DNA of 64,000 nt. Origin: Chelydra serpentina. Its lineage: Eukaryota; Chordata; Testudines; Chelydridae. The stretch covers positions 78,608,501 to 78,672,500 of the forward strand of contig JBAIAC010000004.1 in assembly GCA_037349315.1 (NCBI GenBank), written 5' to 3'. Shown piece after piece: positions 11,672 to 21,275 of the stretch. The position numbers and the translations under genes were made by a program. The notes beneath the pieces were generated by a model. It did no database searches. It was not told where the DNA came from and was given only the letters and a program-made list of their open reading frames with translations. Each line of letters opens with the position of its first letter. The stretch's first letter is position 1.

Positions 11672-12010
11672 TGTGCAAGAAAGGACTGACCTAAGTTAGG
11701 CACCTAAGTCTGGTAGAGGATTCACAAGTAGGAATCCCAAACAGAGAGAGATGCTTCCCATTAAGTGCCTAATTCCCTTTGAGGGGCAAGGCTTAGGTCT
11801 TACCCTTCTCCTCAGCATTTCCTGTTTGCTAGCTTAGACAGCTCCCCACTCAGCTTGCTGGCTTTTGAGAGTCTCATTCTTAGGGGCCTAACTCTCCCCA
11901 TGGATTGTCTAGGGAGCCTGGGTCCCTAACTCAGGGTGATGGATTCCGTTGAGGGCACCTCAACATTAAGCATTGTAATGCAGAGTTTCCTTTGTGGAGT
12001 TAGACCCTAG
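11672..12010. mobile_element. Dispersed tRNA-module repeat (right part)
   Basis: Continuation of the repeat at 9290-10397 after the LTR. It contains 'ggcacctaagtctgg' and a tail close to those at 29300-29400 and 30380-30560. Confidence 0.6.
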
Positions 12011-12114
12011 TCCCACACAACTTGGGCTGCAACTCTCTCCTCCTCCAACTCTACCTGAGCCCCTACTAATAGCAAGGGGCACCAAGAGTTTGAAGCTCTG
12101 CTACACAAGCCACA

Positions 12115-12310
12115 TTTATCTATCTAGGTACTTATATGCCCGTATCACCTCAGAACGCCTCACAACTGGGATTTTATCCTAACACTACTGTGAGTTACAG
12201 AAGAATCCTTCCCATTTTACAGATGGGAAACTGAGATATGGTTTAAATAAAATGACTTATCCAAGTTCACACAGGAAGTCTGTGTTTGACCCAGAAATTG
12301 AGCCTAGGAA
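12115..12310 (-). mobile_element. MIR-like CORE-SINE relic
   Basis: 'ccattttacagatgggaaac', then 'aagttcacacagga', match the complement of the MIR core in the expected order. The copy is old and diverged. Confidence 0.7.
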
Positions 12311-13298
12311 AGAAGTGGGGGGCATAATTAGAAATCAGGAATATGGGGGGAGCATTCTGAGCAGTGGTCACCATACTTCATTTACTTACACGCATCAGTA
12401 CAAGACCATGTACAGAACTAAATACAATGTAATTTCTGAAAGCTACAGCAACCCTATGTTAGTCACCAAAACAAATGGGCATGGTTGTTGTTCAAGGGTG
12501 CCCATTAGTTCCTCAGAATGAAGGTGGAAATATGAAGGCTGTGGGTGGTGGAAGAAAAAATAGCTGACCTTGAGAAGGAGAATTGATGAGTGCAGTGTCA
12601 ATGGGCTAGGGGGTGGAGGAGGAAGTATGAGAAACAGATACTCAGCTAGTGATGAAATCAATGGCGCTATTCCTATTTAATTTAAACCTGCTGGGGTGTT
12701 CGGTGACTTAACTACTTATTTCCTTGTTTTTTATAGTTTGTGTTGGTGGGATGCGCAATGTAGCAGCATGGCCCAGATACTCTCATGTGGTACTGCCTAA
12801 TGTAATGCCTAACAGCTGCAAGTAAAGAGAGGAAAAGGACCAAAAGGTCAGCTAGCACACATTCAGTTTCTCTTTCTCCTCCACATCCACAATTTTTCGG
12901 CGGTACAGGGCCAATTTGCATTGGTCAAGGATTGATGGTTTTAAAAACTGGCAAAGCCACTGTCAGATAGTTCAAGGTTTTCATCAGAAAACTTTATATA
13001 ATTTGTATATTGATATAGACAAATACAAAACTTGGGATCAAATTCACATCCCAAGTAAATGTAAAACGTGATGGTGTTACTTACATCCCAAATTGGGTAG
13101 AAAAATAAGGCTGGAGCAAGAAAAGAAAGCAAGAGAGTAAAAAGGTGTAAGATAAAGTAGGGGAGCTGTTTTCTGTCTATTTTGATAAGATCACCCATCA
13201 TATTTCTTTACCTTACACCATCTGACACTATCCTGGTGGTTGCTCTTCAAGCTACTATTATAATGTATCTCATTTTTCCAGTCTTATACATGTTGACT
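12311..13298. other. Unassigned sequence
   Basis: Nothing recognised; frames are short and of low complexity. Confidence 0.3.
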
Positions 13299-13420
13299 TA
13301 GGGTGACCAGACAGCAAGTGTGAAAAATCGGGACGGGGTGGGGAGTAATAGGAGCCTATATAAGAAAAAGACCCAAAAATCGGGACTGTCCCTATAAAAT
13401 TGGGACATCTGGTCACCCTA
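13299..13420. mobile_element. Short hAT-type MITE, TSD TGTTGACT
   Basis: 122 bp with inverted ends TAGGGTGACCAGA, flanked by perfect 8-bp copies of TGTTGACT (13291-13298 and 13421-13428). Another, older copy in the opposite orientation lies at 39910-40026. Confidence 0.92.
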
Positions 13421-13428
13421 TGTTGACT

Positions 13429-13854
13429 GCACCATGATTACTCATGGAGCAAGATGCAAGTGAGACTGACAGAATCAGGTTCTATATCTCTATAATGTAC
13501 CCATCTCCATTAAATGCTCTACCCCTCCTTTCTGTCCTTTCAATGTGTAAATTATACCAACTTGAAGTGACTCCACATTGTTTGACTTACATCATCACTT
13601 AGTCTGCCTCCGTATTTAGTCCTTTATGCATAAGAATCTCCACAATCTTGAGTAAAAGCCTATCTTTTCAAATTTTTTGCAAATGCAAAAGGCACTGAAA
13701 ATTTGACTTTTGTAGCCTTAAAACATTGGAGACTTTGTCTTTGATTTACGTAATTGACTTTGAATCATCTGCAGTAATTTGAGTTACTTGGAAGAAATTA
13801 TTATTCCAGACCCAAAAGGAAAACAGTGTTTTCTTACCTAATGAAGGAAACTTG
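13429..13854. other. Unassigned sequence left of Harbinger-1
   Basis: A+T-rich, no element boundary or gene recognised. Confidence 0.3.
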
Positions 13855-13870
13855 GGCCTGGTCCACACTA
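13855..13870 (+). repeat. Harbinger-1 left terminal inverted repeat
   Basis: GGCCTGGTCCACACTA, related to the Harbinger-2 end GGCCTTGGCTACACT and to the MITE ends GGGCTGGTCTACACT. Confidence 0.8.
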
Positions 13871-14243
13871 GGACTTTTTGTCGAATTTAGCAGCGTTAAC
13901 TCGATTTAACCCTGCACCCGTCCACATTACAAAACTATTTATTTCGACATAAAGGGCTCTTTAATTCGATTTCTGTACTCCTCCCCGACGAGGGGAGTAG
14001 CGCTAAATTCGACATGGCCATGTCGAATTCGGGTTACTGTGGACAGAATTCGATGCTAATAGCTCTGGGAGCTATCCCACAGTGCACCACTCCGTGGACA
14101 CTCTGGACCGCAGTCCGAGCTCGGATGCTCTGACCAGCCACACAGGAAAAGCCTGGGAAAATTTGAATTCCTTTTCCTGTCCGGCGAGTTTGAATCTCAT
14201 TTCCTGTTTGGACTTCGTGGCGAGCTCAGCAGCACTGGCAACG

Positions 14244-14820
14244 ATGCAGAGCTCTCCAGCGGAGGTGACCATATAATCGCAGAATAGAAAGAGGGCCCCA
14301 GCATGGACTGATCGGGAAGTCTTGGATCTGATCGCTGTGTGGGGTGATGAGTCCATGCTTTCGGATCTGCGATCGAAAAAACAGAATGCGAAGATCTACG
14401 AAAAGATCTCAAAAGCCATGACGGAGAGAGGATACAGCCGGGATGCAACGCAGTGCCGCGTGAAAATCAAGGAGCTGCGACAAACGTACCAGAAGACCAA
14501 AGAGTCAAACGGACGCTCCGGAGCCCAGCCCCAAACATGCCGCTTCTACGAGGCACTGCATGCAATGCTCGGTGGTGCTGCCACCACTACCCCACCAGTG
14601 TCCGTGGACTCCGACGATGGGGTCTTATCTACGGCCACGTCGTCGGAGGTATTCGCGGATGGTGAAGATGAGGAAGGAGATGAGGAGGACGAGGCAGTCG
14701 ACAGCGCTTTCAACGCTGATTTCCCCGACAGCCAGGATCTCTTCATCACCCTGACTGAGATCCCCTACCAACCCTCCCAAGACGGTAACCCAGACCCTGA
14801 ATCAAGGGAAGGATCAGCAG
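14244..14820 (+). pseudogene. Harbinger-1 ORF1 exon 1: Myb/SANT-like DNA-binding protein
   Basis: Encodes the DNA-binding partner protein of PIF/Harbinger elements, which in known systems brings the transposase to the element ends. From ATG 14244, codon 11 is TAA (14274-14276), so this copy is broken. The same frame then continues with AWTDREVLDLIAVWGDES, helices containing AKIYEKISKAMTERG, and CRVKIKELRQTYQKTKE. That is a trihelix/SANT-like domain with its spaced tryptophans and basic third helix. An acidic tail follows (EDEEGDEEDEAVDS). The exon ends at the GTCAGT donor at 14821 in phase 1. Joined to the acceptor at 15738 the frame continues, and the whole would be about 348 residues apart from two nonsense codons. 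Confidence 0.85.
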
Positions 14821-14931
14821 GTCAGTGTTTTCAACATTTATTTTGAATAGAATAGGCATGGTATGTTAGGAATGGGTTTTTATTGCTTAGTTTGCCCTAA
14901 GCGCTTTAGTTTTGAGTCGTTTCCAGTGCAG

Positions 14932-15222
14932 CTACTCGAAAAGTCTGTCAATATGTATGGGGGTAGAGGAGAAATCCTCCTCGGCGATCTCCACGAAGCT
15001 CTCCTGGAGGTACTGTGAAAGCCTTTGCATCAGGTTCCCGGGTAGAGCAGCCTTATTGTCTCCTCCATGGTAGGAAACTTTTCCGTGCCAGGCTAGTAGC
15101 AGGTACTCCGGTATCATTGCCTTGCAAAGCATGGTGGCATACAGCCCCGGTGTTTGCTGGCATTCACGTAGCATACGGTCTTTCTCTGTCTTCATAATCC
15201 TCATCAGAGTGATGTCAGTCAT
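14932..15222 (-). CDS. Harbinger-1 ORF3: small antisense protein, function unknown
   Basis: An open frame of 96 codons on the minus strand, lying entirely inside the ORF1 intron. It starts at the ATG in GGCACCATG. I do not recognise a domain. It has a Tyr/Cys/Met-rich N-terminal half (PGLYATMLCKAMIP) and an amphipathic acidic C-terminal half (LQESFVEIAEEDFS, then HIDRLF). Harbinger-2 holds a homologue in the same place and strand (58907-59210). The two share PG.YA..LC.AM.P, W.G.V, AALP.NL, L.E.F.EI, DFS and HI..LF and end within a residue or two of each other. Conservation of a frame between such diverged elements argues for a real protein. A possible 3' splice site 'ttcaaagcag' precedes the start, so an upstream untranslated exon may exist. 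Confidence 0.6.
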   Translation of the reverse strand: MTDITLMRIMKTEKDRMLRECQQTPGLYATMLCKAMIPEYLLLAWHGKVSYHGGDNKAALPGNLMQRLSQYLQESFVEIAEEDFSSTPIHIDRLFE

Positions 15223-15298
15223 GGTGCCCTGCTTTGAATTAGGGGAATTTTAGTATGGGGACTGGTTGCCTGTTACTTTAAATAATTCTACCCGGCGG

Positions 15299-15430
15299 TT
15301 TCCAGCCACGCGGTGGGGGTGGGGAGGCGAACCGTTGAAACTGAGTGGTTCGCAGGCAGCAGGCAGGGACGAGCCACGCGGGGGGCGGGGAGGCAAACCG
15401 TTGAAACTGAGCGGTTTGCCGGCAGCAGGA
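15299..15430. repeat. Two 68-bp tandem units upstream of ORF3
   Basis: Two copies beginning CCACGCGG, each with 'aaccgttgaaactgag', which on the minus strand is GTTTCAACGGTT. CAACGG fits the Myb-site consensus YAAC[GT]G. The pair sits upstream of the ORF3 start and could be its promoter, perhaps bound by the Myb-like ORF1 product. That is inference. Confidence 0.6.
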
Positions 15431-15738
15431 ACTGGCCACCGCTAGGAGCTGTGTTTGGAACATGGTAGTAGGGAGCTGCTGTGAAGTAAGCTCTGAGCAG
15501 GCAAAAGTCTATGGCTTACCATGGTCTCCAGATAGCAGAATTCTGGTGTCCAGCCCCGCTTGTGTGATCTGTACACCAAGACCCCAGGCACTCAATATAA
15601 AGACAAAATATTCGACCTTGTACTGAATGCACATGTGATAGGTAGTGTGCATGGTCTTGTTCCCAGGGAAAGAGTATAGTCATTGTTCGGGAAAATGTAT
15701 CTTTGTGAGGAATTCTCTCCCTTTCTCCCATCCCACAG

Positions 15739-16208
15739 CTGCGAGCGTCTCCTGCAGTACCCGTGCATCCCCCTCCCAGAGGCTGGCGCAGATCAGGCGG
15801 CGAAAGAGAAGGACTCGGGACGAGATGTTCTCAGAACTTATGTTCTGTTCCCGAGCCGAGGCAGCACAGCAGACCCAGTGGAGGGAGAACATGTCGCAAT
15901 ACCAGCGATCATACAGCGAACGGGAGGACAGGTGGCACTAGGAAGACCAGCAGGCGACTCAAACGCTGCTTGGCATAATGAGGGAGCAAACGGACACGCT
16001 CCGGCGCCTTGTAGATGTTCTGCAGGACCGGAGGCAGGACGAAAGAGCTCCGCTCTATGTGATTTCTAACCGCCCTCCCCCGCCACAAAGTCCAATCCCC
16101 CCCTCTCCCAAAGTCACGAGAATGAGGGGCGGCAGGGGCTGTGGAAATAATCAGTCCACCCCTGCTGACTTCTCAAATAGCAGAAGGCTATCATTCCCCA
16201 AGATTTGA
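15739..16208 (+). pseudogene. Harbinger-1 ORF1 exon 2
   Basis: Continues the Myb/SANT-like protein: SQRLAQIRRRKRRTRDEM, then a charged, Gln-rich helical stretch likely to form a coiled coil (QQTQWRENMSQYQRSYSERE). TAG at 15939-15941 interrupts the frame. Translation would resume directly as EDQQATQTLLGIMREQTDTL, then a proline-rich tail, ending RRLSFPKI at 16208. Only single nonsense substitutions break the gene; I see no indel in this exon. Confidence 0.85.
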
Positions 16209-16290
16209 TGGATCCTTTCCTTCCCTCCAAACACACGCCACCCTAGCCCCCGTCCAAGTTCCATCCCATAACCCTGCTGTCCTTAATAAA
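16067..16290 (+). repeat. ORF1 3' terminal module, copy A
   Basis: Runs from 'taaccgcc' through the last codons to the polyadenylation signal. It is matched by copy B at 16591-16816. Confidence 0.75.
16285..16290 (+). terminator. AATAAA polyadenylation signal of ORF1
   Basis: 77 bases after the ORF1 stop, followed by a TG-rich stretch. Confidence 0.75.
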
Positions 16291-16590
16291 AATTGCTGTT
16301 CTGTAAAGTACTGTTTCCTTGATTTCCTTTTAAAGGACGGTGTGTTTGAAGGGAGGGAAGGGGGTTGGTAATTGGAGACAATAGGCGCCTGTACCAGGGT
16401 ACAGACAGGGGGACAGGTTCACCAGAATGTCACACTCACATTGCATTCACTAGGCACCATGGTCATTGTGGGAGGTGGTTTTCATGTTCTGCGGGGGGGG
16501 GCTCTGTGGGTTTCTGGTTGGGGAGGGAGGTTACAGATCTTTTGCAGCGGTCAGTAGTCCACATGACAGAGCCACGCAGCAGGGGATCTG

Positions 16591-16816
16591 TAACCGCCAT
16601 CTCCGGCCACAAAGTCACACAGGCCCCCCCTCACAGAGTTCCAAAAAGGAGGGGTGGCAGGCTCCATTTAAACAAGCAGTCCAACACTGCGGACTGCTCT
16701 AGAAGCAGGAGCCTGTCATTCCCCGAGTTTGGAAGCGTCATTTCCATCACTGCACCCGCTCCCCAACCGCAGTATGCGTCACAGTTTCAACCCTTTACCG
16801 AGAAATCCTTAATAAA
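16591..16816 (+). repeat. ORF1 3' terminal module, copy B
   Basis: A diverged direct duplicate of 16067-16290. It has 'taaccgcc', 'ccacaaagtc', a 'gaggggtggcaggc' block, 'cctgtcattccccgag' (matching 'ctatcattccccaag') and a terminal AATAAA at 16811-16816. The reading SRSLSFPEF echoes RRLSFPKI. A second polyadenylation site is kept at the same offset. Confidence 0.75.
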
Positions 16817-16844
16817 GAAGATGGTTTTAATGAAGAAAGTTACT

Positions 16845-16850
16845 TTTATT
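16845..16850 (-). terminator. Candidate polyadenylation signal for ORF2
   Basis: TTTATT on +, so AATAAA on the minus strand, 120 bases beyond the ORF2 stop. The converging ORF1 and ORF2 transcripts would end within about 40 bases of each other. Confidence 0.55.
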
Positions 16851-16969
16851 TTATTTTTAAAGCAGTGTAGGAAGGTGGGGAAGGGTTTTGGAAATTGGAG
16901 AGGATAGGCAACATTAACTGGGTAAATAAACATAGGCAGGTTCAGGTTCTGCTTACACAAAGGTAATAG

Positions 16970-18067
16970 TCACAGGTTACCCTGCTCGCTCTGGAAGCTA
17001 GCTTTCAAAGCTTCCCGGATCTGCAGCGCATCCCGCTGGGCTCTTCTAATTGCCTGGGTGTCAGACTGCGCATAATCAGCAGCCAGACGATTTGCCTCAA
17101 CCTCCCACCCCGCCATAAACATCTCCCCCTTGCTCTCACAGAGATTGTGGAGCACACAGCAGGCTGCAATAACAATGAGGATATTGGTTTGGCTGAGATC
17201 AGAGCAAGTCAATAAGTTTCTCCATCTCCCCTTCAGACGTCCAAAAGCACACTCCACCACCATTCTGCACTTGCTCAGACGGTAGTTGAAGAGCTCCTTT
17301 TCAGTGTCCAGGGCGCCTGTGTAGGGCTTCATGAGCCAGGGCATTAGCGAGTAGGCTGGGTCCCCAAGGATCACTATAGGCATCTCCACATCCCCAACAG
17401 TTATTTTGTGCTCCGGGAAGTAAATACTTTCCTGCAGCCGTCTAAACAGACCAGAGTTCCTGAAAACGCGAGCGTCATGAACCTTGCCCAGCCATCCGAC
17501 GTTGATGTTGGTAAAACGTCCTTTATGGTCCACCAGTGCTTGCAGCACCATAGAAAAGTAACCCTTTCGGTTAATGTACTGGCTGCCCTGGTGGTCCGGT
17601 CCCAGGATAGGGATGTGTGTCCCATCAATAGCCCCGCCGCAGTTTGGGAATCCCATCGCAGCAAAGCCATCTATGATCACCTGTACGTTTCCCAGGGTCA
17701 CTACCTTTGAGAGCAGCAGGTCAACGATAGCATTGGCTACTTGCATCACAGCAACCCCCACAGTAGATTTGCCCACTCCAGATTGATTCGCGACTGACCG
17801 GTAGCTGTCAGGCGTAGCAAGCTTCCAGAGGGCTATGGCCACTCGCTTCTGGATAGTCAGGGCAGCACTCATTCGGGTGTCTTGGCGCTTCAGGGCAGGG
17901 GACAGCAACTCACAAAGTTCAATGAAAGTGCCCTTACGCATCCGAAAGTTTCGCAGCCACTGGGATTCATCCCAGACCTGCAGCACTATGCGGTCCCACC
18001 AGTCAGTGCTTGTTTCCCTTGCCCAGAATCGCCGTTCCACAGCATCAACATGACCCATTGCCACCAT
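16970..18067 (-). CDS. Harbinger-1 ORF2: HARBI1-type DDE transposase
   Basis: A 365-codon open frame for the transposase that cuts and moves the element. A helix-turn-helix-like region lies near residues 86-110 (SYRSVANQSGVGKSTV). The DDE nuclease fold follows. The presumed catalytic residues are D148 in GGAIDGTHIPI, D236 in ILGDPAY and E272 in VVECAFGRLKGRW, with 35 residues between the second D and the E, as is usual for this superfamily. KVHDAR near 198 is another conserved block. The C-terminus is helical and charged. The reading starts at the first in-frame ATG. The Harbinger-2 homologue extends about 60 residues further N-terminal, and that part here lies in another frame, so this copy is probably N-terminally damaged although its catalytic domain is intact. 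Confidence 0.85.
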   Translation of the reverse strand: MVAMGHVDAVERRFWARETSTDWWDRIVLQVWDESQWLRNFRMRKGTFIELCELLSPALKRQDTRMSAALTIQKRVAIALWKLATPDSYRSVANQSGVGKSTVGVAVMQVANAIVDLLLSKVVTLGNVQVIIDGFAAMGFPNCGGAIDGTHIPILGPDHQGSQYINRKGYFSMVLQALVDHKGRFTNINVGWLGKVHDARVFRNSGLFRRLQESIYFPEHKITVGDVEMPIVILGDPAYSLMPWLMKPYTGALDTEKELFNYRLSKCRMVVECAFGRLKGRWRNLLTCSDLSQTNILIVIAACCVLHNLCESKGEMFMAGWEVEANRLAADYAQSDTQAIRRAQRDALQIREALKASFQSEQGNL

Positions 18068-18222
18068 GATGTCCAGGGACCAGGGTCCCGTGGTTTGTCC
18101 TCATGGCGCTTCCGTTGCCTACTCGCCCGATTTATCAGCATCTGTCTCTGGAAAAGGTGGACAATAAGGCGCGAGGTGTTGACAACGGACAGAACAGCAG
18201 CGATGATCGCAGAGGGCTCCAT
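18068..18222 (-). pseudogene. Frameshifted N-terminal part of Harbinger-1 ORF2
   Basis: From an ATG at 18222 the minus strand reads MEPSAIIAAVLSVVNTSRLI. This matches in style the N-terminus of the Harbinger-2 transposase, MDPDLVSKILTSLASTSRLA. This frame runs past 18067 out of register with the catalytic ORF. A frame change near 18070-18110 (indel, or an unrecognised intron) separates the two. Confidence 0.6.
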
Positions 18223-18584
18223 GCTCTCAGTCCTGTGGCGTCCGCGCTGTCAATCACCAGAAAAGGGCGCGAACTGATTGCTCGCCGGTGCTTTCACGGA
18301 GGGAGGACGGGAGTGAGGGTTGAATGACGACATTTACCCAAAACCACCCTCGACACATTTTTTGCCCCATCAGGCATTGGGGGCTCGACCCAGAATGCCA
18401 ATGGGCAGTGGGGACTGTGGGAACTGTGGGATAGTTACCCACAGTGCACCGCTTGGAATGTTGACGCTTGCCCCATTACTGTGGACTCACAAAGTCGAAT
18501 TGATGTCCTTGCTGTGGATTCACACGTTCGTCTTTGCAATATCGGTTTCACAAGTTCGGTTTAACTAAAATCGAACTACTCTCG

Positions 18585-18600
18585 TAGTGTAGACATACCC
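18585..18600 (-). repeat. Harbinger-1 right terminal inverted repeat
   Basis: Ends ...TAGTGTAGACATACCC on +. About ten of fifteen bases match the left end. Confidence 0.75.
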
Positions 18601-20024
18601 TAAATAATAATTATAAAGAATGTGGGCCAGATCCTTAGCCCCTCTTAAGTCTCCTTTGCTCTGCTCCTTAAGATGGTAACTTAATCAGCCCTAAACCAGA
18701 CCCTATCTGCCCCACCCATTGCAGTGAAGGTGTATCAAGAATGGCAGGAGAGTGCAGCTGGGGCACAATAAGCACCACTAATCCTGGTCATCAAGGCCAT
18801 TATCTGCGAAGGCTCATTAAAACTGCTCTAAACTACTATTGCTGCCCTGGGTGGCACAGAAATATTACCGAAGTAAAAGATACATGTAAACCAGATTAGA
18901 AGAAAGAGAATAGACTTGCATCCTGTCACAAACAGAGATATACTGTTAGCATTTAGAAAGGGCAGCTGGACTATGTACAATTGTTCTGGCTTCCTAGCCA
19001 AGCAGAAAGTGTTATCCATCTCTATATAACTATATAAATCTGTTTCAGTCAGTCATCTCTTCTGGGAGTTTTCCAGATTCCAATGTCTCAGTGGGGATAA
19101 TTTTGAACAAAAAGAGCTAAGCTCTATTTCATATTTATTTTGTGCTTCCTTGTATACATAGTACTATATGTACTTTTCATCGGGAAGGGGAAAGCTTGGA
19201 TGAGGCCAAAAATATAAGGAAAGATTTCAATTCAAGCACTATTGAATTTAATTTTGAACAAAATGTAGTTTGCTTTATTAGGAATTTTTAAAGTAAGGAA
19301 AGAGATGGTATTTGATTCCTTTTCTGAGTTGCTGCTGTTACTGACAGAAAATAGAAGGGAATTGGAGCTAAAGTGAAAGGTTTTTCACGAAAATCAGATG
19401 CAGGCAAGTTAGGCCCAAGCATGAAGCTGTGTGCACAAAAATCTGAAATGAGCACCAATCTAATTTTTATGCTCTCAAATTACATTGTAGCTTGTGAATT
19501 CTGCTAGGGCTTAAGTGTGAGCTTTAATGAAGATAATTTGGAGATTTGTACTTAAAATCTCTGGTGTCTCATTTTTCTACTCTTTGCCTCCAGTACATTC
19601 TACTTTATATGACATAGTGAATAACGGCACAGTAAAACATAGTCTTAAGGGATAAACTCACAAGCCACATTTAAGAGTTTGATCGGCTTCTATTATAACT
19701 TTAAGATGTTTTCCTTTTCCAGACATTTGTGTCTTGGATACAGTAGAGCCACTTAACTAAAAGGGATAAACAAGCTTGAAAGAATATTTGATCTGTGTTC
19801 CAAAACAAAACAGATTTTTGTGAGGGAGTCTTTTTCAAATATCCATGATCGGGGAGGAAGGCTCTAGAAAGCGTCCACTTTCTTCAGAGCTACAAAGTCA
19901 ATAACTGACCTATAATACAGGGGTAGTCATGCTATTAACATTTAAGGTCCAGATTTTCAAAAGTCCTCAGTGCTCACAAGTACCAGAAGTTTTTTTAAAA
20001 GTGATGAGTACTTTTTTAAATTAT
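18601..20024. other. Unassigned A+T-rich sequence
   Basis: No gene or element ends recognised. 'gattttcaaaagtcctcag' near 19950 resembles an old dispersed repeat seen also near 36140. Confidence 0.3.
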
Positions 20025-20064
20025 GAGGAGTCCTTGTGGCACCTTAGAGACTAACACATTTATT

Positions 20065-20103
20065 TGGGCATAAGCTTTCATGGGCTAAAACCCACTTCAT
20101 CAG
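20065..20103 (-). ncRNA. Hammerhead-ribozyme-like motif, left arm
   Basis: On the minus strand: CTGATGA, one extra A, a near-perfect GTGGG/CCCAT hairpin, GAAA, then GC-TTAT-GC. These are the conserved hammerhead core strings in the right order, with a minimal helix III. The cleavage dinucleotide is CC rather than UH, so this copy is probably inactive. Confidence 0.4.
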
Positions 20104-20579
20104 ATGAATGGAGCGGAACACTCAGTAGGGAGGTATAAATACATAGCATATGAGAAGATGGGAGTTGCCTTACCAAGTGGGGGGGCTCAGGTCTAGCGAG
20201 CCAATTCAATTAAGGTGGAAGTGGGCTATTCTCAACAGCTGACAAGAAGGGGTGGAAATCACCTGTGTAGTGCTAATGAAGCCACTGTAAACTAGGTGGC
20301 CCATTTCAAACAATTGACAAGAAGGTGTGAGTCCCCCCCTCCCCACTGATACTCACACTTTCTTGTCAACTGTTTGAAATGGGGCACCTTGTTTACAGTG
20401 GCCTCATTAGCACTACACAGGTGATTTCCACCCCGTCTTGTCAACTGTTGAGAATAGGCCACTTCCACTTTAATTGAACTGGCTCGTTAGAACTGATCCC
20501 CCACCACACACACTTGGTAAAGCAACTTTTCATATGCTGTGTATTTATACCTCCCTACTGTGTGTTTCACTCCATGCAT

Positions 20580-20615
20580 CTGATGAAGTGGGTTTTAGCC
20601 CACGAAAGCTTATGC
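20580..20615 (+). ncRNA. Hammerhead-ribozyme-like motif, right arm
   Basis: CTGATGA at 20580-20586, one A, GTGGG-TTTTAG-CCCAC at 20588-20603, GAAA at 20604-20607, then GC-TTAT-GC. It is the mirror copy of the left-arm motif, with the same weak cleavage position. Confidence 0.4.
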
Positions 20616-20643
20616 CCAAATAAATGTGTTAGTCTCTAAGGTG

Positions 20644-21275
20644 TGTGGCAAATTGCCGGCACTACTATGATGGGTCCCGCACTTTCTCTTCTTGTGGGGG
20701 GGTTTCAGGGTGCCATTTCTTGCCCCTGAACTGGGGTAACAGCTATCCCACTAGTATCCCCAGGAAGGGGAGTGGAGAGGGAGGGACCCGGGCCCACCCT
20801 CTACTCCAGGTCCCAGCCCAGGGGCCCTAGGATAGCAGGTGAACCACTTGTACCAGTGATTCTTTCCCCTGGGCTACTTCCCTCTCCTGACCTTCAGCTT
20901 GTGGGGCTTCCTGCCTTCCCTCTGCACAAGCCAGGTGTCCCTTTACCTAGGATCTTGGTCTTCTTAGCCCACCGCAGCACTTCTCAAAACTCTCCTCCGC
21001 TTTCCTCCGAACTGCTCTCTGTTCCACCACCAATCCACTCTGCTTCACTCCTCCAAACTGCTCTTTGCTCCACCACCAATCCACTCTGCTTCACTACTCC
21101 AAACTGCTCTCTGCTCCAACTCCTCACCTGGCTGATTGAAGCAGGGTGATTTTATCAGGTGACTGGCTTCAGGTGCTCTAATTGGTTTCAGGTGCTTTTA
21201 ATTAATCTACAGGGAATAAGGCTTCTCCTCATCCTAGATCACTCTCCTGCTGCCTTCTGGCCATGCTGTATCACA
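20644..21275. mobile_element. Solo LTR, target duplication GGTG
   Basis: TGTGGCAA...GTATCACA, 632 bp, flanked by GGTG at 20640-20643 and 21276-21279. The host repeat resumes exactly after it ('ccacaaggactcc'). An internal 52-bp tandem unit ('ccaatccactctgcttcact') occurs near 21030 and 21080. Confidence 0.85.

Larger units (their letters stand above)
14821..15738 (+). other. Phase-1 intron of Harbinger-1 ORF1
   Basis: The donor is GTCAGT after ...GCAG. The acceptor is preceded by a pyrimidine tract and CCCACAG. The last G of exon 1 plus CT of exon 2 forms an alanine codon and keeps the frame. Harbinger-2 has a phase-1 intron at the equivalent place. The intron hosts ORF3 on the other strand. 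Confidence 0.75.
13855..18600 (+). mobile_element. Harbinger-1, near-complete PIF/Harbinger transposon
   Basis: 4,746 bp. The left end GGCCTGGTCCACACTA pairs imperfectly with the right end, GGGTATGTCTACACTA read inward. No clean 3-bp duplication is visible (TTG left, TAA right), so one flank has probably mutated. In order it holds ORF1 exon 1 (+), antisense ORF3 (-), a 68-bp tandem repeat, ORF1 exon 2 (+), a duplicated 3' terminal module, and ORF2 transposase (-). A motif 'cccacagtgcacc' occurs near both ends, in the same orientation (about 14080 and 18440). ORF1 carries two nonsense codons, while ORF2 is open for 365 codons. Confidence 0.93.
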
